A DNA stretch of 7,123 bases from contig JAOUOQ010000097.1 in assembly GCA_029880275.1 (NCBI GenBank), forward strand, positions 1 through 7,123. Direction: 5' to 3'. Of the stretch, positions 1 to 6,792 are shown piece after piece. The DNA is from Candidatus Aminicenantota bacterium (lineage in GTDB: Bacteria; Acidobacteriota; B3-B38; Guanabaribacteriales; B3-B38). Position numbers and translations under genes: made by a program. Under the pieces are notes generated by a model, which was not told the origin of the DNA, searched no databases, and was given only the letters and a program-made list of their open reading frames with translations. How positions within the stretch are numbered: the first letter of the stretch is position 1; every line of letters starts with the position of its first letter.

Positions 1-147
1 GACTTCCGACCGGTTGAGAAAATGATTGTTCCCTTTAAAATAGAGTCTTTCGTCGGAGGAGAGAAGCTGATGGAGTCGGTGATCAAGGAGGTGAAGATAA
101 ACCAGGGTCTTGATGACGCCCTTTTCACTATGCCTGAGCAAAAATAA
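1..147 (+). CDS. C-terminus of a probable LolA-like outer-membrane lipoprotein-sorting protein (5' end outside window)
   Basis: An open frame runs from the first base to a TAA at 145-147, giving 48 residues that end in MPEQK. The visible part has a short strand around 'VPFKIESF', then 'VIKEVKINQGLDDALFTMP'. A pattern of V-P-F-K, then a K-V-x-x-V-K-I-N-like strand, then D-D-x-L-F-x-x-P is what I know from the C-termini of LolA-like beta-sheet domains in periplasmic proteins, where the last strand is followed by a conserved Phe-x-x-Pro. The family assignment rests on this short tail only. The next gene starts 31 bases downstream on the same strand with its own strong ribosome binding site and no visible terminator between them, so the two are probably co-transcribed. 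The codon use resembles that of the hydrolase gene. Confidence 0.5.
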   Translation, partial: DFRPVEKMIVPFKIESFVGGEKLMESVIKEVKINQGLDDALFTMPEQK

Positions 148-163
148 TTGACCTATCTATCCC

Positions 164-171
164 AGAGGAGG
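164..171 (+). promoter_or_regulatory. Ribosome binding site that decides the hydrolase start
   Basis: AGAGGAGG lies 7 bases before ATG 179 and only 4 bases before an adjacent in-frame GTG at 176. The spacing favours the ATG, so the protein probably begins MRYWK. Confidence 0.7.
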
Positions 172-178
172 TAGCGTG

Positions 179-1807
179 ATGAGGTACTGGAAAACTATCC
201 TCATAGGACTGGTGACCGTCTCCATTCTTGCCTTTAATTATCCTGCCTTAGCTCAATCGACTCCGCAGGAAAAGAGAGTAGAGGAGAAGTCGTATGCGGA
301 GAGCCTGTTTGAGTTTTTCAGAGGCGGAAAGGTGGTTGAGCTTCTCGATTTTCCTCAGACAGAGCTCTTTAAGGAATTTCTCCAGGAGGAAGCCCGGCAT
401 AAGGCTATGAGCGTTGAGGAGCTCAAGGGGGAGATGAAGAGGGTGGGGATAACCTCTTATCTTCTTAACCTCCTTAAGCTGCGGCAGATCACGCCGGTTG
501 AGTATGCCAATCTGCTGGATATTGCCTGGATTCAGGCTTTCCAGTTCGCTTACTCTTCGGGGGCTTTAAGTCTGTCTGATGAGTCCCTTGACATTTTGAA
601 GGGGAAGGTAACCGATTCCATCCGGCGGCTGAGGGAAGACAAGGAGATAGTGGTTGAGGAGATTGCCTACCGGAGCAGCGTAGAAGACCTCTATCCCCTG
701 TACGCCGAAGTTGCTTATGACCCAAAGTTGAAGAATATGCCGGTGGTGGTCTACCAGCACGGCGATTATCCCGGCACCCGGCTGGGTACTCTGCCGGGCA
801 TATACGACCTGGCCAAGAAGGGCATCTTTGGGATTTCAGTCAGCAAGCGGGGGCGGGATGGCTCAGCCGGAAAAGGGGATAGTTTTGGCAAGGAGACTTA
901 CGACATCTACGATGCAGTGGAGTATGCCAAGGAGCATTATGCCCCGTACATTGACCCGGATAACATAAATATCACCGGGGGGAGTGGCGGAGGGATGGAC
1001 ACCATCTCCGCCGTGGTTCACTTTCCCGATTATTTCCGAGTAGCCGCTCCTTTTGTTGGTCCGCCTGACCTTGAGCACTGGTTTCGGCGGATGGAGCCGA
1101 CCATAAAACTGCTGGAGCAGATGGCTGAGCAGTTAGGGGGCCAGGCGGCGGGTTCGTGGTCTTTGATTTCTCAGATGATAGAGGGGATCGGGGGCATGCC
1201 TTCCCAGGTGCCCGATAGCTACTTAACCCGCAATTGGGTTCTGGGGGCGATGAATAATCCCTACACCCTGATTCACATCTTCTGGGATGCGGAGGATGGA
1301 GCAGCTCCCTCAATTACCGAGAGGAGCAAGGCTTACCTGGAGGAGACCCAGAAATTGGGCTTTACCAATGTCCACCTTCACTTCAGCCAGCGGGGGGATA
1401 AGCTTCGCTTTCTTCACTGGGGGGTGGCGGATAACACCTTTGTCTGGCACTACTTTTTGCCGGTGATTATGAGCCGGTCTCATCCGGTTCCGATATTGGC
1501 TGATGCGGGCAGGTTAGTGGCGCTTGGGTTTATCAAGACCGAGAAGTTCCTCATCTGGCTGGGCGAGGGGAACGACGCTGTTGCCCGGGTCGACTATGGG
1601 GTGAGCCCCGATGGGGCTGGGTTTTATTTCAGGCGCCTCAGCCAGGACCCTTCCAAGAAGGGTGAGTTAACCTATTATAATCCCGAGCGCAGAAACTACC
1701 AGGTACTCGTTAATAACGAGGTGGTTATAGAAGGAACCGATTCCCCCGAGATAAAGGTTGAGTTCGGTCTCGATGACCGAGTAATTCTCAGGGTGGTTGA
1801 GAAGTAA
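179..1807 (+). CDS. Secreted alpha/beta hydrolase, S9 peptidase/dienelactone-hydrolase-like
   Basis: This predicted serine hydrolase has 542 residues from ATG 179; an in-frame GTG at 176 would add one. Residues 1-25 form a signal peptide (charged RYWK, a hydrophobic core, then ALA before QS), so it should act in the periplasm or outside the cell. A mostly helical, charged region of about 130 residues precedes the catalytic domain. The alpha/beta fold then shows 'YQHGDYPG' (His-Gly of the oxyanion region, about 194-195), 'SKRGRDGS' (about 222-229), and the nucleophile elbow G-G-S-G-G-G with Ser269. Asp373 ('AEDGAAP') and His413 ('FLHWG') are placed to complete the triad. From about residue 440 the tail is strand-rich and may be a beta-sandwich. 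Substrate unknown: a peptidase, ester or polyester hydrolase would all fit. The fold and export are firm; the activity is inference. It probably shares an operon with the gene ending at 147. Confidence 0.8.
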   Translation: MRYWKTILIGLVTVSILAFNYPALAQSTPQEKRVEEKSYAESLFEFFRGGKVVELLDFPQTELFKEFLQEEARHKAMSVEELKGEMKRVGITSYLLNLLKLRQITPVEYANLLDIAWIQAFQFAYSSGALSLSDESLDILKGKVTDSIRRLREDKEIVVEEIAYRSSVEDLYPLYAEVAYDPKLKNMPVVVYQHGDYPGTRLGTLPGIYDLAKKGIFGISVSKRGRDGSAGKGDSFGKETYDIYDAVEYAKEHYAPYIDPDNINITGGSGGGMDTISAVVHFPDYFRVAAPFVGPPDLEHWFRRMEPTIKLLEQMAEQLGGQAAGSWSLISQMIEGIGGMPSQVPDSYLTRNWVLGAMNNPYTLIHIFWDAEDGAAPSITERSKAYLEETQKLGFTNVHLHFSQRGDKLRFLHWGVADNTFVWHYFLPVIMSRSHPVPILADAGRLVALGFIKTEKFLIWLGEGNDAVARVDYGVSPDGAGFYFRRLSQDPSKKGELTYYNPERRNYQVLVNNEVVIEGTDSPEIKVEFGLDDRVILRVVEK

Positions 1808-2066
1808 GCTTGCGGAATACTCTTCCTTGAGCAAACAACATGACTAACCATGCATTGCAGTCAGCCGAATCGCCGGGTCTCGAAGTTTGGAGGATAATTT
1901 TGTTCTTTCAGTTTTGATGTATGATATTCAATGGCTGATCGCCTGTTCGTCATATTTTATTTATTTTAAAAATTACTAAAGTAGCATTCCTATTTGGATA
2001 GATTTGAAAGTTAGCATAATCTTAATCCAAATCTCTTATTGAATTTTCAGGAAGAGATGAAAAATC
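1808..2066. other. Intergenic region with a composition change
   Basis: No gene is visible here. The first hundred bases resemble the upstream GC-richer sequence and contain a weak TGACT/AGTCA inverted repeat near 1840-1864 without a T-run. From about 1905 the sequence becomes strongly AT-rich and stays so through the regulator gene. The regulator's promoter should lie between about 1970 and 2050. CATAAT at 2015-2020 is a possible -10 with TTGGAT at 1994-1999 as a poor -35 (15-base spacing), but this match is weak. Confidence 0.5.
1993..2034. repeat. Overlapping inverted repeats upstream of the AraC-type regulator
   Basis: Two perfect 7-base inverted repeats overlap. TTTGGAT (1993-1999) pairs with ATCCAAA (2025-2031), and AGATTTG (2000-2006) pairs with CAAATCT (2028-2034). 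They lie 33-74 bases before the regulator's start codon and span the possible -10 element. This is a reasonable place for an operator, perhaps for autoregulation, but chance repeats are common in AT-rich DNA. Confidence 0.3.
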
Positions 2067-3212
2067 ATGCCACATGATATTAAAAATATTCTCCATTTTA
2101 TCATTATATTTCAATGTTTAATCTTCTCATTTTATTTACTAACTCAAAAAAATAACAGATGGCTGAGCAATATTATTCTTGCTGCATTTTTATTATCTAA
2201 AGCTTTCTCAGAAGTCGGTGGAGTTTTAGCCCATTTCGGAGCGTTAAGAAGTTATGTTATCTCTCATTTCCCACATCTCTGTTATATTGACTTTCCTTTT
2301 CATTATGTATATGTGCCGGTATTGTTTTTATATATACTTTCCTTTACCAAAATGGGCTTTAAATTTAAAAAAGTCTATTTATTACATTTTACTCCGTTTA
2401 TATTTTTCTGTATCCTGATCATACTCAAATTGCACATCAACAGTGCCGATACAATAAGAGAAATATTACAAACAGGTTCTCGTTTTGATTCTTTTGAAGA
2501 TCAGCTTTTTTACTTTTTAGAATATCTGCAATTTTTTAGTTACGCAATTGCTTCATTAATAGTTTTAAAGAAATATCGCATTGAGATAAAAAATATCTAT
2601 TCCACAATTGAACATATTAATTTATCCTGGTTAAATTTCGTGATTTTTGGATTTATTGGATGGAAGTCACTCATCGTTCTTGAGTATGTTTTATGGATTA
2701 TAACTGAGAATATGAGCGTGATTTTTTTATACATAAGTGCTGAAGTAGTTTTTCTGATCTTTGTAAGTTTAATGTTCTTTAAAGGCCTTAAACAGCCTGA
2801 AATCTTTTCAGGAACCAATGAGAATCAATTCAAAAGAAAATACGAGAAAACTTTATTACCCGATGCGATAAAAAGAGATTATAAAAATAAATTAATTCGA
2901 TATGTGGAAACAAAAAAGCCATATTTAGATCCCTCATTGAGCCTCAATGACCTTGCCGAAAAAGTATCCATCCCTCCTCATCACCTGTCGCAAATACTAA
3001 ACAGTTGTTTAAACCAAAACTTTTTCGATTTTATCAATTCCTATCGCATCAAGGAGAGTAAGAGGCTTCTATCCGAGCAATCCTCTGATAAGAAAACGAT
3101 TTTAGAAATTCTTTACGAAACCGGTTTTAACTCGAAATCTGTATTTAACACTGCATTTAAAAAGCATACTGGCATGACGCCTACTCAGTTCAGGCAGTTG
3201 CAGAATTCTTGA
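2067..3212 (+). CDS. Membrane-embedded AraC-family transcriptional regulator (seven-helix sensor plus HTH_18)
   Basis: The protein has 381 residues. The N-terminal 240 hold about seven hydrophobic segments (roughly 8-27, 33-55, 76-93, 102-122, 147-167, 187-212, 217-240), with the short 'KGLKQPEIF' linker after the last one. The C-terminal part (about 275-379) is an AraC-type DNA-binding domain with two helix-turn-helix units: 'SLNDLAEKVSIPPHHLSQIL' from 292, and the signature GF-N-S-x-S-x-F-N-x-x-F-K-x-x-T-G-M-T-P-x-Q-F-R at 353-376. This architecture is a known class in Bacteroidota and relatives, thought to sense a membrane or periplasmic signal while tethered; the ligand is generally unknown. 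ATG 2067 is preceded in frame by a TGA at 2058-2060 and by a purine-rich GGAAGAG, which fixes the start. The gene is far more AT-rich than its neighbours, suggesting transfer. It sits 205 bases upstream of the DUF5916 gene, a possible but unproven target. Confidence 0.88.
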   Translation: MPHDIKNILHFIIIFQCLIFSFYLLTQKNNRWLSNIILAAFLLSKAFSEVGGVLAHFGALRSYVISHFPHLCYIDFPFHYVYVPVLFLYILSFTKMGFKFKKVYLLHFTPFIFFCILIILKLHINSADTIREILQTGSRFDSFEDQLFYFLEYLQFFSYAIASLIVLKKYRIEIKNIYSTIEHINLSWLNFVIFGFIGWKSLIVLEYVLWIITENMSVIFLYISAEVVFLIFVSLMFFKGLKQPEIFSGTNENQFKRKYEKTLLPDAIKRDYKNKLIRYVETKKPYLDPSLSLNDLAEKVSIPPHHLSQILNSCLNQNFFDFINSYRIKESKRLLSEQSSDKKTILEILYETGFNSKSVFNTAFKKHTGMTPTQFRQLQNS

Positions 3213-3250
3213 ATTAATCTCACCTCTTAAATCCAACCCATTTTACATTC

Positions 3251-3382
3251 CTAATACTGCTCAATTTTTTTATAAAAGAGTTCTACCTTATGAGACAGGT
3301 CGATTTTATGAGCCGCGTTCAGTAGTATTTCAAATGTTTTAGGACCTATAAGATGCTCAAAACTATGGAAACAAATGTGAAG
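3251..3382 (-). pseudogene. Possible C-terminal coding remnant, antisense, no start codon
   Basis: Read on the minus strand, this spacer is open for 43 codons between a TAA (3383-3385) and a TAG (3251-3253). It has no ATG and no ribosome binding site. The translation looks protein-like and ends in an amphipathic helix: 'FEHLIGPKTFEILLNAAHK', 'IDLSHKVELFYKKIEQY'. I do not recognise the family. It could be the tail of a gene whose 5' part was lost when the AT-rich segment was assembled next to the DUF5916 gene. It could equally be a chance open frame, so this is a low-confidence call from amino-acid appearance alone. Confidence 0.27.
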
Positions 3383-3417
3383 TTAAATAATATTTACGAC
3401 TCAATTAGAGAGGAATT

Positions 3418-5694
3418 ATGATAAATAAAGTGACTTCAGGAGCAATCTTGTTGATTTTTCTTTTCTCCGGTTTAATGACAGCTCAAGAGAAAAAAGAATC
3501 AAAAAAGGAATGGTCTCAGCTGGAAGGTAAACAGAGATTAGATGGTCCAGATCAGCTTGTCATACCTCGTATTAATGGTCCGGTTACTCTTGACGGTTTG
3601 AGTGACGAACCAGCCTGGGAGGGCATTGAACCACTTCCCGTAATTATGCATAGGCCTAATTTCGGTAACGAGCCTTCAGAGCGAACAGAGATTCTGGTGG
3701 CTTTTGATGATGATTTCCTCTATGTTGCCGGTCGGCTCTTTGACAGTGAGCCTACAAAAATTCAAGCGAACTCCAAGCAGCGAGACTCGGGGGATCCAAG
3801 CAGTGAGTGGTTTGGCATTATCATCGACTCCTTCAACGATAACGAGAATGCATTAGCATTTTTCACAACGCCGGCTGGCCTGCGCTGGGATGCAGCGGTT
3901 TTTAACGATGCCCAGGGTGAAAATCCTATGAACATAAGCTGGAATACTTTCTGGGATGTGGCAACTGTTCGTAACGATGAAGGCTGGTTTGCAGAATTCC
4001 GTATACCCTTTTCCAGCCTCCGCTTTCAAGACATAAACGGCCGCGTAGTCATGAGCATCATAAGCTGGAGATATATAGCCCGCAAGGCAGAATGGACGAT
4101 TTTTCCTGCAATCCCGCCAAATTGGGGATTTTTTAGCAAGTTTAAACCTTCACAGGCCCAGGAAGTTGTGTTCGAAGGACTTTATAGTCGTAAAGCTCTT
4201 TACATTGCTCCCTATTTACTTGGTGGGTTTGGGCAGTCCTTTGAGCTCAATGAGGGTGAAACAGCCTATCAACGCATTGTAAATCTCGCGCATGAGGTGG
4301 GATTAGATGTTAAGTATGGACTGACAAGCAATCTCACCCTCGATGTGACCCTGAACACCGACTTTGCCCAGGTCGAAGCAGATGACCAACAGATTAACTT
4401 GACACGTTTCTCGCTCTTCTTTCCAGAGAAAAGGCTGTTCTTTCAGGAGCGCTCGAGTAATTTCGATTTCAACTTTGAAACAAGCGAACCGAATCGTCTT
4501 TTTTACAGCCGCCGGATTGGTATTTACAAAGGAAAACCTGTACGGATTTACGGAGGAGTCCGTCTGGTGGGACGAGTGGGACTTTGGGATTTGGGGTTTC
4601 TCAGCATGCAGACAGCTCCCATTGAGAAGCTTCCCTCGGAAAATTTTGGGGTATTCCGCATACGCCGGCAAGTCTTTAATCCCTATTCGTATATCGGCGC
4701 CATTTCAACTACCAGGGTTGGGATGGATGGTAGTTACAACATAGCCTATGGTCTGGATGGTATCTTCCGTCTCTTCGGAGATGACTACCTGACCATGAAA
4801 TGGGCACAGACCTTCGAGAACGGACAGAAAAACAATCCGCTCTCCCTCAATCCCGCCCGAATACGCTTGATGTGGGAACGGCGAACTATCAAAGGCTTGG
4901 GCTACGGCTTGAGTTACGCTCGTGCCGGTGCTGACTATAACCCTGGAATTGGATTCGAGCTGCGCGAAAATTATTCACGGCTCGCCAGCGGATTGTTCTA
5001 TGGATGGTTTCCAGGTGAGAAGTCCCCTTTGTTCACTCACCGAGTCTTTCTGAACAGTTTTCTTTTTGTTAGAAACGCCAATGGAGCCATAGAATCCTTC
5101 GAGATTGGCCCGGGCTATGAATTTGAAACCAAGTCAGGATATAATAGTAGAATTACTCCCACAATTTTCTACGAAAATGTTCCCGAAACTTTTTCGTTAT
5201 CAGATGACGCTGAAGTGCCGGAGGGCAAGTACACATTCTATGGTCTGAACGGTGTATTCAAAACTCCCCCGGGCAAACCCATTTACACAGTAGTCAACCT
5301 TGATGCTGGTTCCTTCTATGATGGTTGGCGGGTGTCCCTCGGTTTGACTCCGAAGTGGAGCATCTCCTCCTCTCTCGAATTGGGCGGCACCTACCAGTTC
5401 AACCAGGTCACCTTTCCGAACCGTGAACAGCATTTTACCGCCCACATCGGACTGTTGCGTGTCTTATATATGCTGAACACTAAGTTTTCAGCCACTGCCT
5501 TTATCCAATATAATAGCGCTATAGATGCGGTTATCGCCAATATCCGGCTTCGCTATAACCCACGCGAAGGCATCGACCTCTATCTTGTTTACAACGAAGG
5601 ACTTAATACCAACCGGTTCCGGGAGGATCCCGTTCTTCCTTTTACCGGCAGCCGCACAGTACTATTGAAATATACCTACACGTTTAACATTTAA
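3418..5694 (+). CDS. CBM9-like/DUF5916 outer-membrane beta-barrel protein
   Basis: The protein has 758 residues. Residues 1-22 are a signal peptide ending LMTA before QEKK. A carbohydrate-binding family 9-like domain follows at about 48-240, opening with 'VTLDGLSDEPAW' (56-67) and continuing with 'ILVAFDDDFLYVAGRLFDSEP'. From about 255 to the end it is a DUF5916 region of alternating amphipathic strands. Its family hallmarks are clear: N-T-D-F-A-Q-V-E-A-D (313-322), 'NLTRFSLFFPEKRLFF' with FFPEKR at 334-339, and LFYSRRIG (361-368). The last residues, 'VLLKYTYTFNI', form a terminal barrel strand, although the final residue is Ile rather than the usual Phe. It should sit in the outer membrane with a periplasmic or surface CBM9-like domain. 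The family's function is not established, and sugar or glycan binding is only suggested by the CBM9 relationship. Start ATG 3418 has GAGAGGA just upstream. Its C-terminal 80 residues match the partial protein encoded at 6790-7123. Confidence 0.88.
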   Translation: MINKVTSGAILLIFLFSGLMTAQEKKESKKEWSQLEGKQRLDGPDQLVIPRINGPVTLDGLSDEPAWEGIEPLPVIMHRPNFGNEPSERTEILVAFDDDFLYVAGRLFDSEPTKIQANSKQRDSGDPSSEWFGIIIDSFNDNENALAFFTTPAGLRWDAAVFNDAQGENPMNISWNTFWDVATVRNDEGWFAEFRIPFSSLRFQDINGRVVMSIISWRYIARKAEWTIFPAIPPNWGFFSKFKPSQAQEVVFEGLYSRKALYIAPYLLGGFGQSFELNEGETAYQRIVNLAHEVGLDVKYGLTSNLTLDVTLNTDFAQVEADDQQINLTRFSLFFPEKRLFFQERSSNFDFNFETSEPNRLFYSRRIGIYKGKPVRIYGGVRLVGRVGLWDLGFLSMQTAPIEKLPSENFGVFRIRRQVFNPYSYIGAISTTRVGMDGSYNIAYGLDGIFRLFGDDYLTMKWAQTFENGQKNNPLSLNPARIRLMWERRTIKGLGYGLSYARAGADYNPGIGFELRENYSRLASGLFYGWFPGEKSPLFTHRVFLNSFLFVRNANGAIESFEIGPGYEFETKSGYNSRITPTIFYENVPETFSLSDDAEVPEGKYTFYGLNGVFKTPPGKPIYTVVNLDAGSFYDGWRVSLGLTPKWSISSSLELGGTYQFNQVTFPNREQHFTAHIGLLRVLYMLNTKFSATAFIQYNSAIDAVIANIRLRYNPREGIDLYLVYNEGLNTNRFREDPVLPFTGSRTVLLKYTYTFNI

Positions 5695-5916
5695 GCGAGA
5701 CAAATCGATTCTTATGGCCTATGAAAAGGAAATATGATAGAATTAAAAAGTTTAATTTAGGAAATAACATAGAAAAAGAATAATGAAAATATATGGCTCA
5801 AATAGAAATGAAAAGGCGAGATGAATTTTAAACAATCCCGAAAGATTGCATTAAATGCCTTTTTCTTTCCTCGGCCATTGTGATTAATTAACACCATTCT
5901 TTATCAGGAGGGATCA
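5695..5916. other. AT-rich intergenic spacer
   Basis: No gene is visible in these 222 bases. The 5740-5830 stretch is very AT-rich and could hold the nitroreductase promoter, but I see no convincing -35/-10 pair. A short GCAT/ATGC hairpin around 5848-5858 followed by CTTTTTCTTT is too weak to call a terminator. The gap and the separate strong ribosome binding site suggest that the nitroreductase has its own promoter. Confidence 0.4.
5906..5912 (+). promoter_or_regulatory. Strong ribosome binding site for the nitroreductase
   Basis: AGGAGGG ends 4 bases before ATG 5917. It supports this start, and therefore the reality of the unusual hydrophobic N-terminal extension, because no other Met codon occurs before residue 88, inside the catalytic domain. 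Confidence 0.75.
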
Positions 5917-6669
5917 ATGGGATTTGCCAAACATAGGGAGTTTCTTCCCATAGGTCAGCGTGTTTTGGTCTGCTGTGTGGCGGCGAGCTTATGGCTGGTT
6001 GCTTTTTCGCCTTTTCATCATGATTTGAAGTGGTGTGAAGATAAGGCTGCTATAGTTGAATCGCAGGCTAAAGCAGAGAAATTAGAATCTATCTTTGATG
6101 TCATCCGCCATCGCCGTTCGGTGCGAGAGTATGATAGTGCTCCTGTTCTCGAGGAAGATATTAGGCTCATTCTTGATATGGCGCATTACGCACCCACAGC
6201 GGGTAATGTTCAGCCGTGGAGATTCTTAATTATAAAGGAAAAGGAGAATTTGCAGAGACTTCATGAGGCGCTCAATGAATGGTGGACAGATTCGGTAAAA
6301 AAGAGAAACCTGCCGCCAGAGCAAGAGAAGGAGGCACTGGAGAGGGGCAGGCAATACATACAAAGGCTGATGACCGCACCGGTGTTTATCTTTATCTTTG
6401 TCGATACATCGGTTTATCCCGAGTTAGCGATGTATGATGGATGCCTGGCAGTGGAAAACCTGATGCTGGCAGCCCGAGCCCTGGGCTATGGAACGGTCTT
6501 TTCCACCACTTTCTTTCCTGAAGAAAAGGTTCGAGATTTTGTCCAGGCGCCAGCAAATCTGGCATTAATCTGCGCCACCCCCCTGGGTCGCCCCAAGCAT
6601 TGGCCCACTATGCCTCCGAAGAAAGACTTAGATGAGCTTATTGTCAGAGAGCGATTTGAGAAACAATAA
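5917..6669 (+). CDS. Nitroreductase-family flavoprotein with N-terminal membrane anchor or signal sequence
   Basis: The protein has 250 residues. The catalytic domain starts near residue 56 and shows the family's FMN-binding features: R-H-R-R-S-V-R-E-Y (64-72, Arg/Ser contacts to the flavin phosphate), A-P-T-A-G-N-V-Q-P-W-R-F (92-103), G-Y-G-T (190-193) and a C-terminal L-G-R-P-K segment followed by a Lys/Arg-rich tail. Family members reduce nitro groups, quinones or enones, or act as dehalogenases or oxidases, with NAD(P)H; the substrate cannot be read here. The first 55 residues are atypical: a basic start, a hydrophobic stretch at about 16-33 with Cys19-Cys20, then a polar linker. This suggests anchoring in the inner membrane or export. 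No lipobox (residue -1 is Val), twin-Arg motif or clear signal-peptidase site is evident, so a signal anchor is more likely than cleavage. The gene lies between two converging DUF5916-type genes. Confidence 0.85.
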   Translation: MGFAKHREFLPIGQRVLVCCVAASLWLVAFSPFHHDLKWCEDKAAIVESQAKAEKLESIFDVIRHRRSVREYDSAPVLEEDIRLILDMAHYAPTAGNVQPWRFLIIKEKENLQRLHEALNEWWTDSVKKRNLPPEQEKEALERGRQYIQRLMTAPVFIFIFVDTSVYPELAMYDGCLAVENLMLAARALGYGTVFSTTFFPEEKVRDFVQAPANLALICATPLGRPKHWPTMPPKKDLDELIVRERFEKQ

Positions 6670-6677
6670 GAGAAATC

Positions 6678-6735
6678 ATCCCCTTTGCTCCAGCAGTAGA
6701 GAAAATGAAGGCAAAGAGGCGAGACATAAGGGGAT
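6678..6735. repeat. Spaced inverted repeat after the nitroreductase
   Basis: ATCCCCTT (6678-6685) and AAGGGGAT (6728-6735) are perfect 8-base complements separated by 42 bases. A shorter CTTTGC/GCAAAG pair (6683-6688, 6711-6716) overlaps the left arm and competes with it. It could form a stem in the nitroreductase mRNA 3' end, but there is no following T-run, so it is not a canonical terminator. Confidence 0.35.
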
Positions 6736-6763
6736 TCAGAGATAAGCAGTGACGAAATTAGGC

Positions 6764-6792
6764 AAAAAAGGGCTACTATCCTTCAGCCTTTA
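6764..6792 (-). terminator. Probable rho-independent terminator of the minus-strand DUF5916-type gene
   Basis: On the minus strand the sequence reads AAAGGCT, a 10-base loop, AGCCCTTT with one bulged C, then a run of T before GCC. The stem begins within the TAA stop codon of the minus-strand gene. The stem is short, so this is a modest-strength candidate. On the plus strand the hairpin is followed by only a short T/A stretch. Confidence 0.45.

Noticed and set aside
489..725. Minus-strand open frame inside the hydrolase gene
   Set aside because: It lies wholly opposite a well-supported coding region, its translation is Pro/Arg/Ser-rich and low in recognisable structure, and it has no ribosome binding site. 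It is a shadow of the plus-strand codons.
972..1313. 113-codon minus-strand open frame opposite the hydrolase catalytic region
   Set aside because: The composition is dominated by Pro, Ser, Arg and Ala as expected from the complement of GC-rich codons, and the plus-strand frame carries the catalytic Ser and Asp motifs.
1840..1864. TGACT/AGTCA repeat as a terminator for the hydrolase gene
   Set aside because: The stem is only five base pairs around a 13-base or longer centre and no T-run follows.
1999..2006. TAGATTTG as a Bacteroidota-type -7 element (TAnnTTTG)
   Set aside because: It matches the -7 consensus, but no TTTG-like -33 element lies 19-21 bases upstream, and the host phylum is not established.
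4303..4671. 122-codon minus-strand open frame opposite the DUF5916 hallmark region
   Set aside because: The plus-strand frame encodes the conserved family motifs over exactly this interval, so the antisense frame is a by-product.
5848..5870. GCAT/ATGC hairpin followed by T-rich sequence as a terminator for the DUF5916 gene
   Set aside because: The four-base AT-containing stem is too weak, and it lies more than 150 bases after the stop codon.
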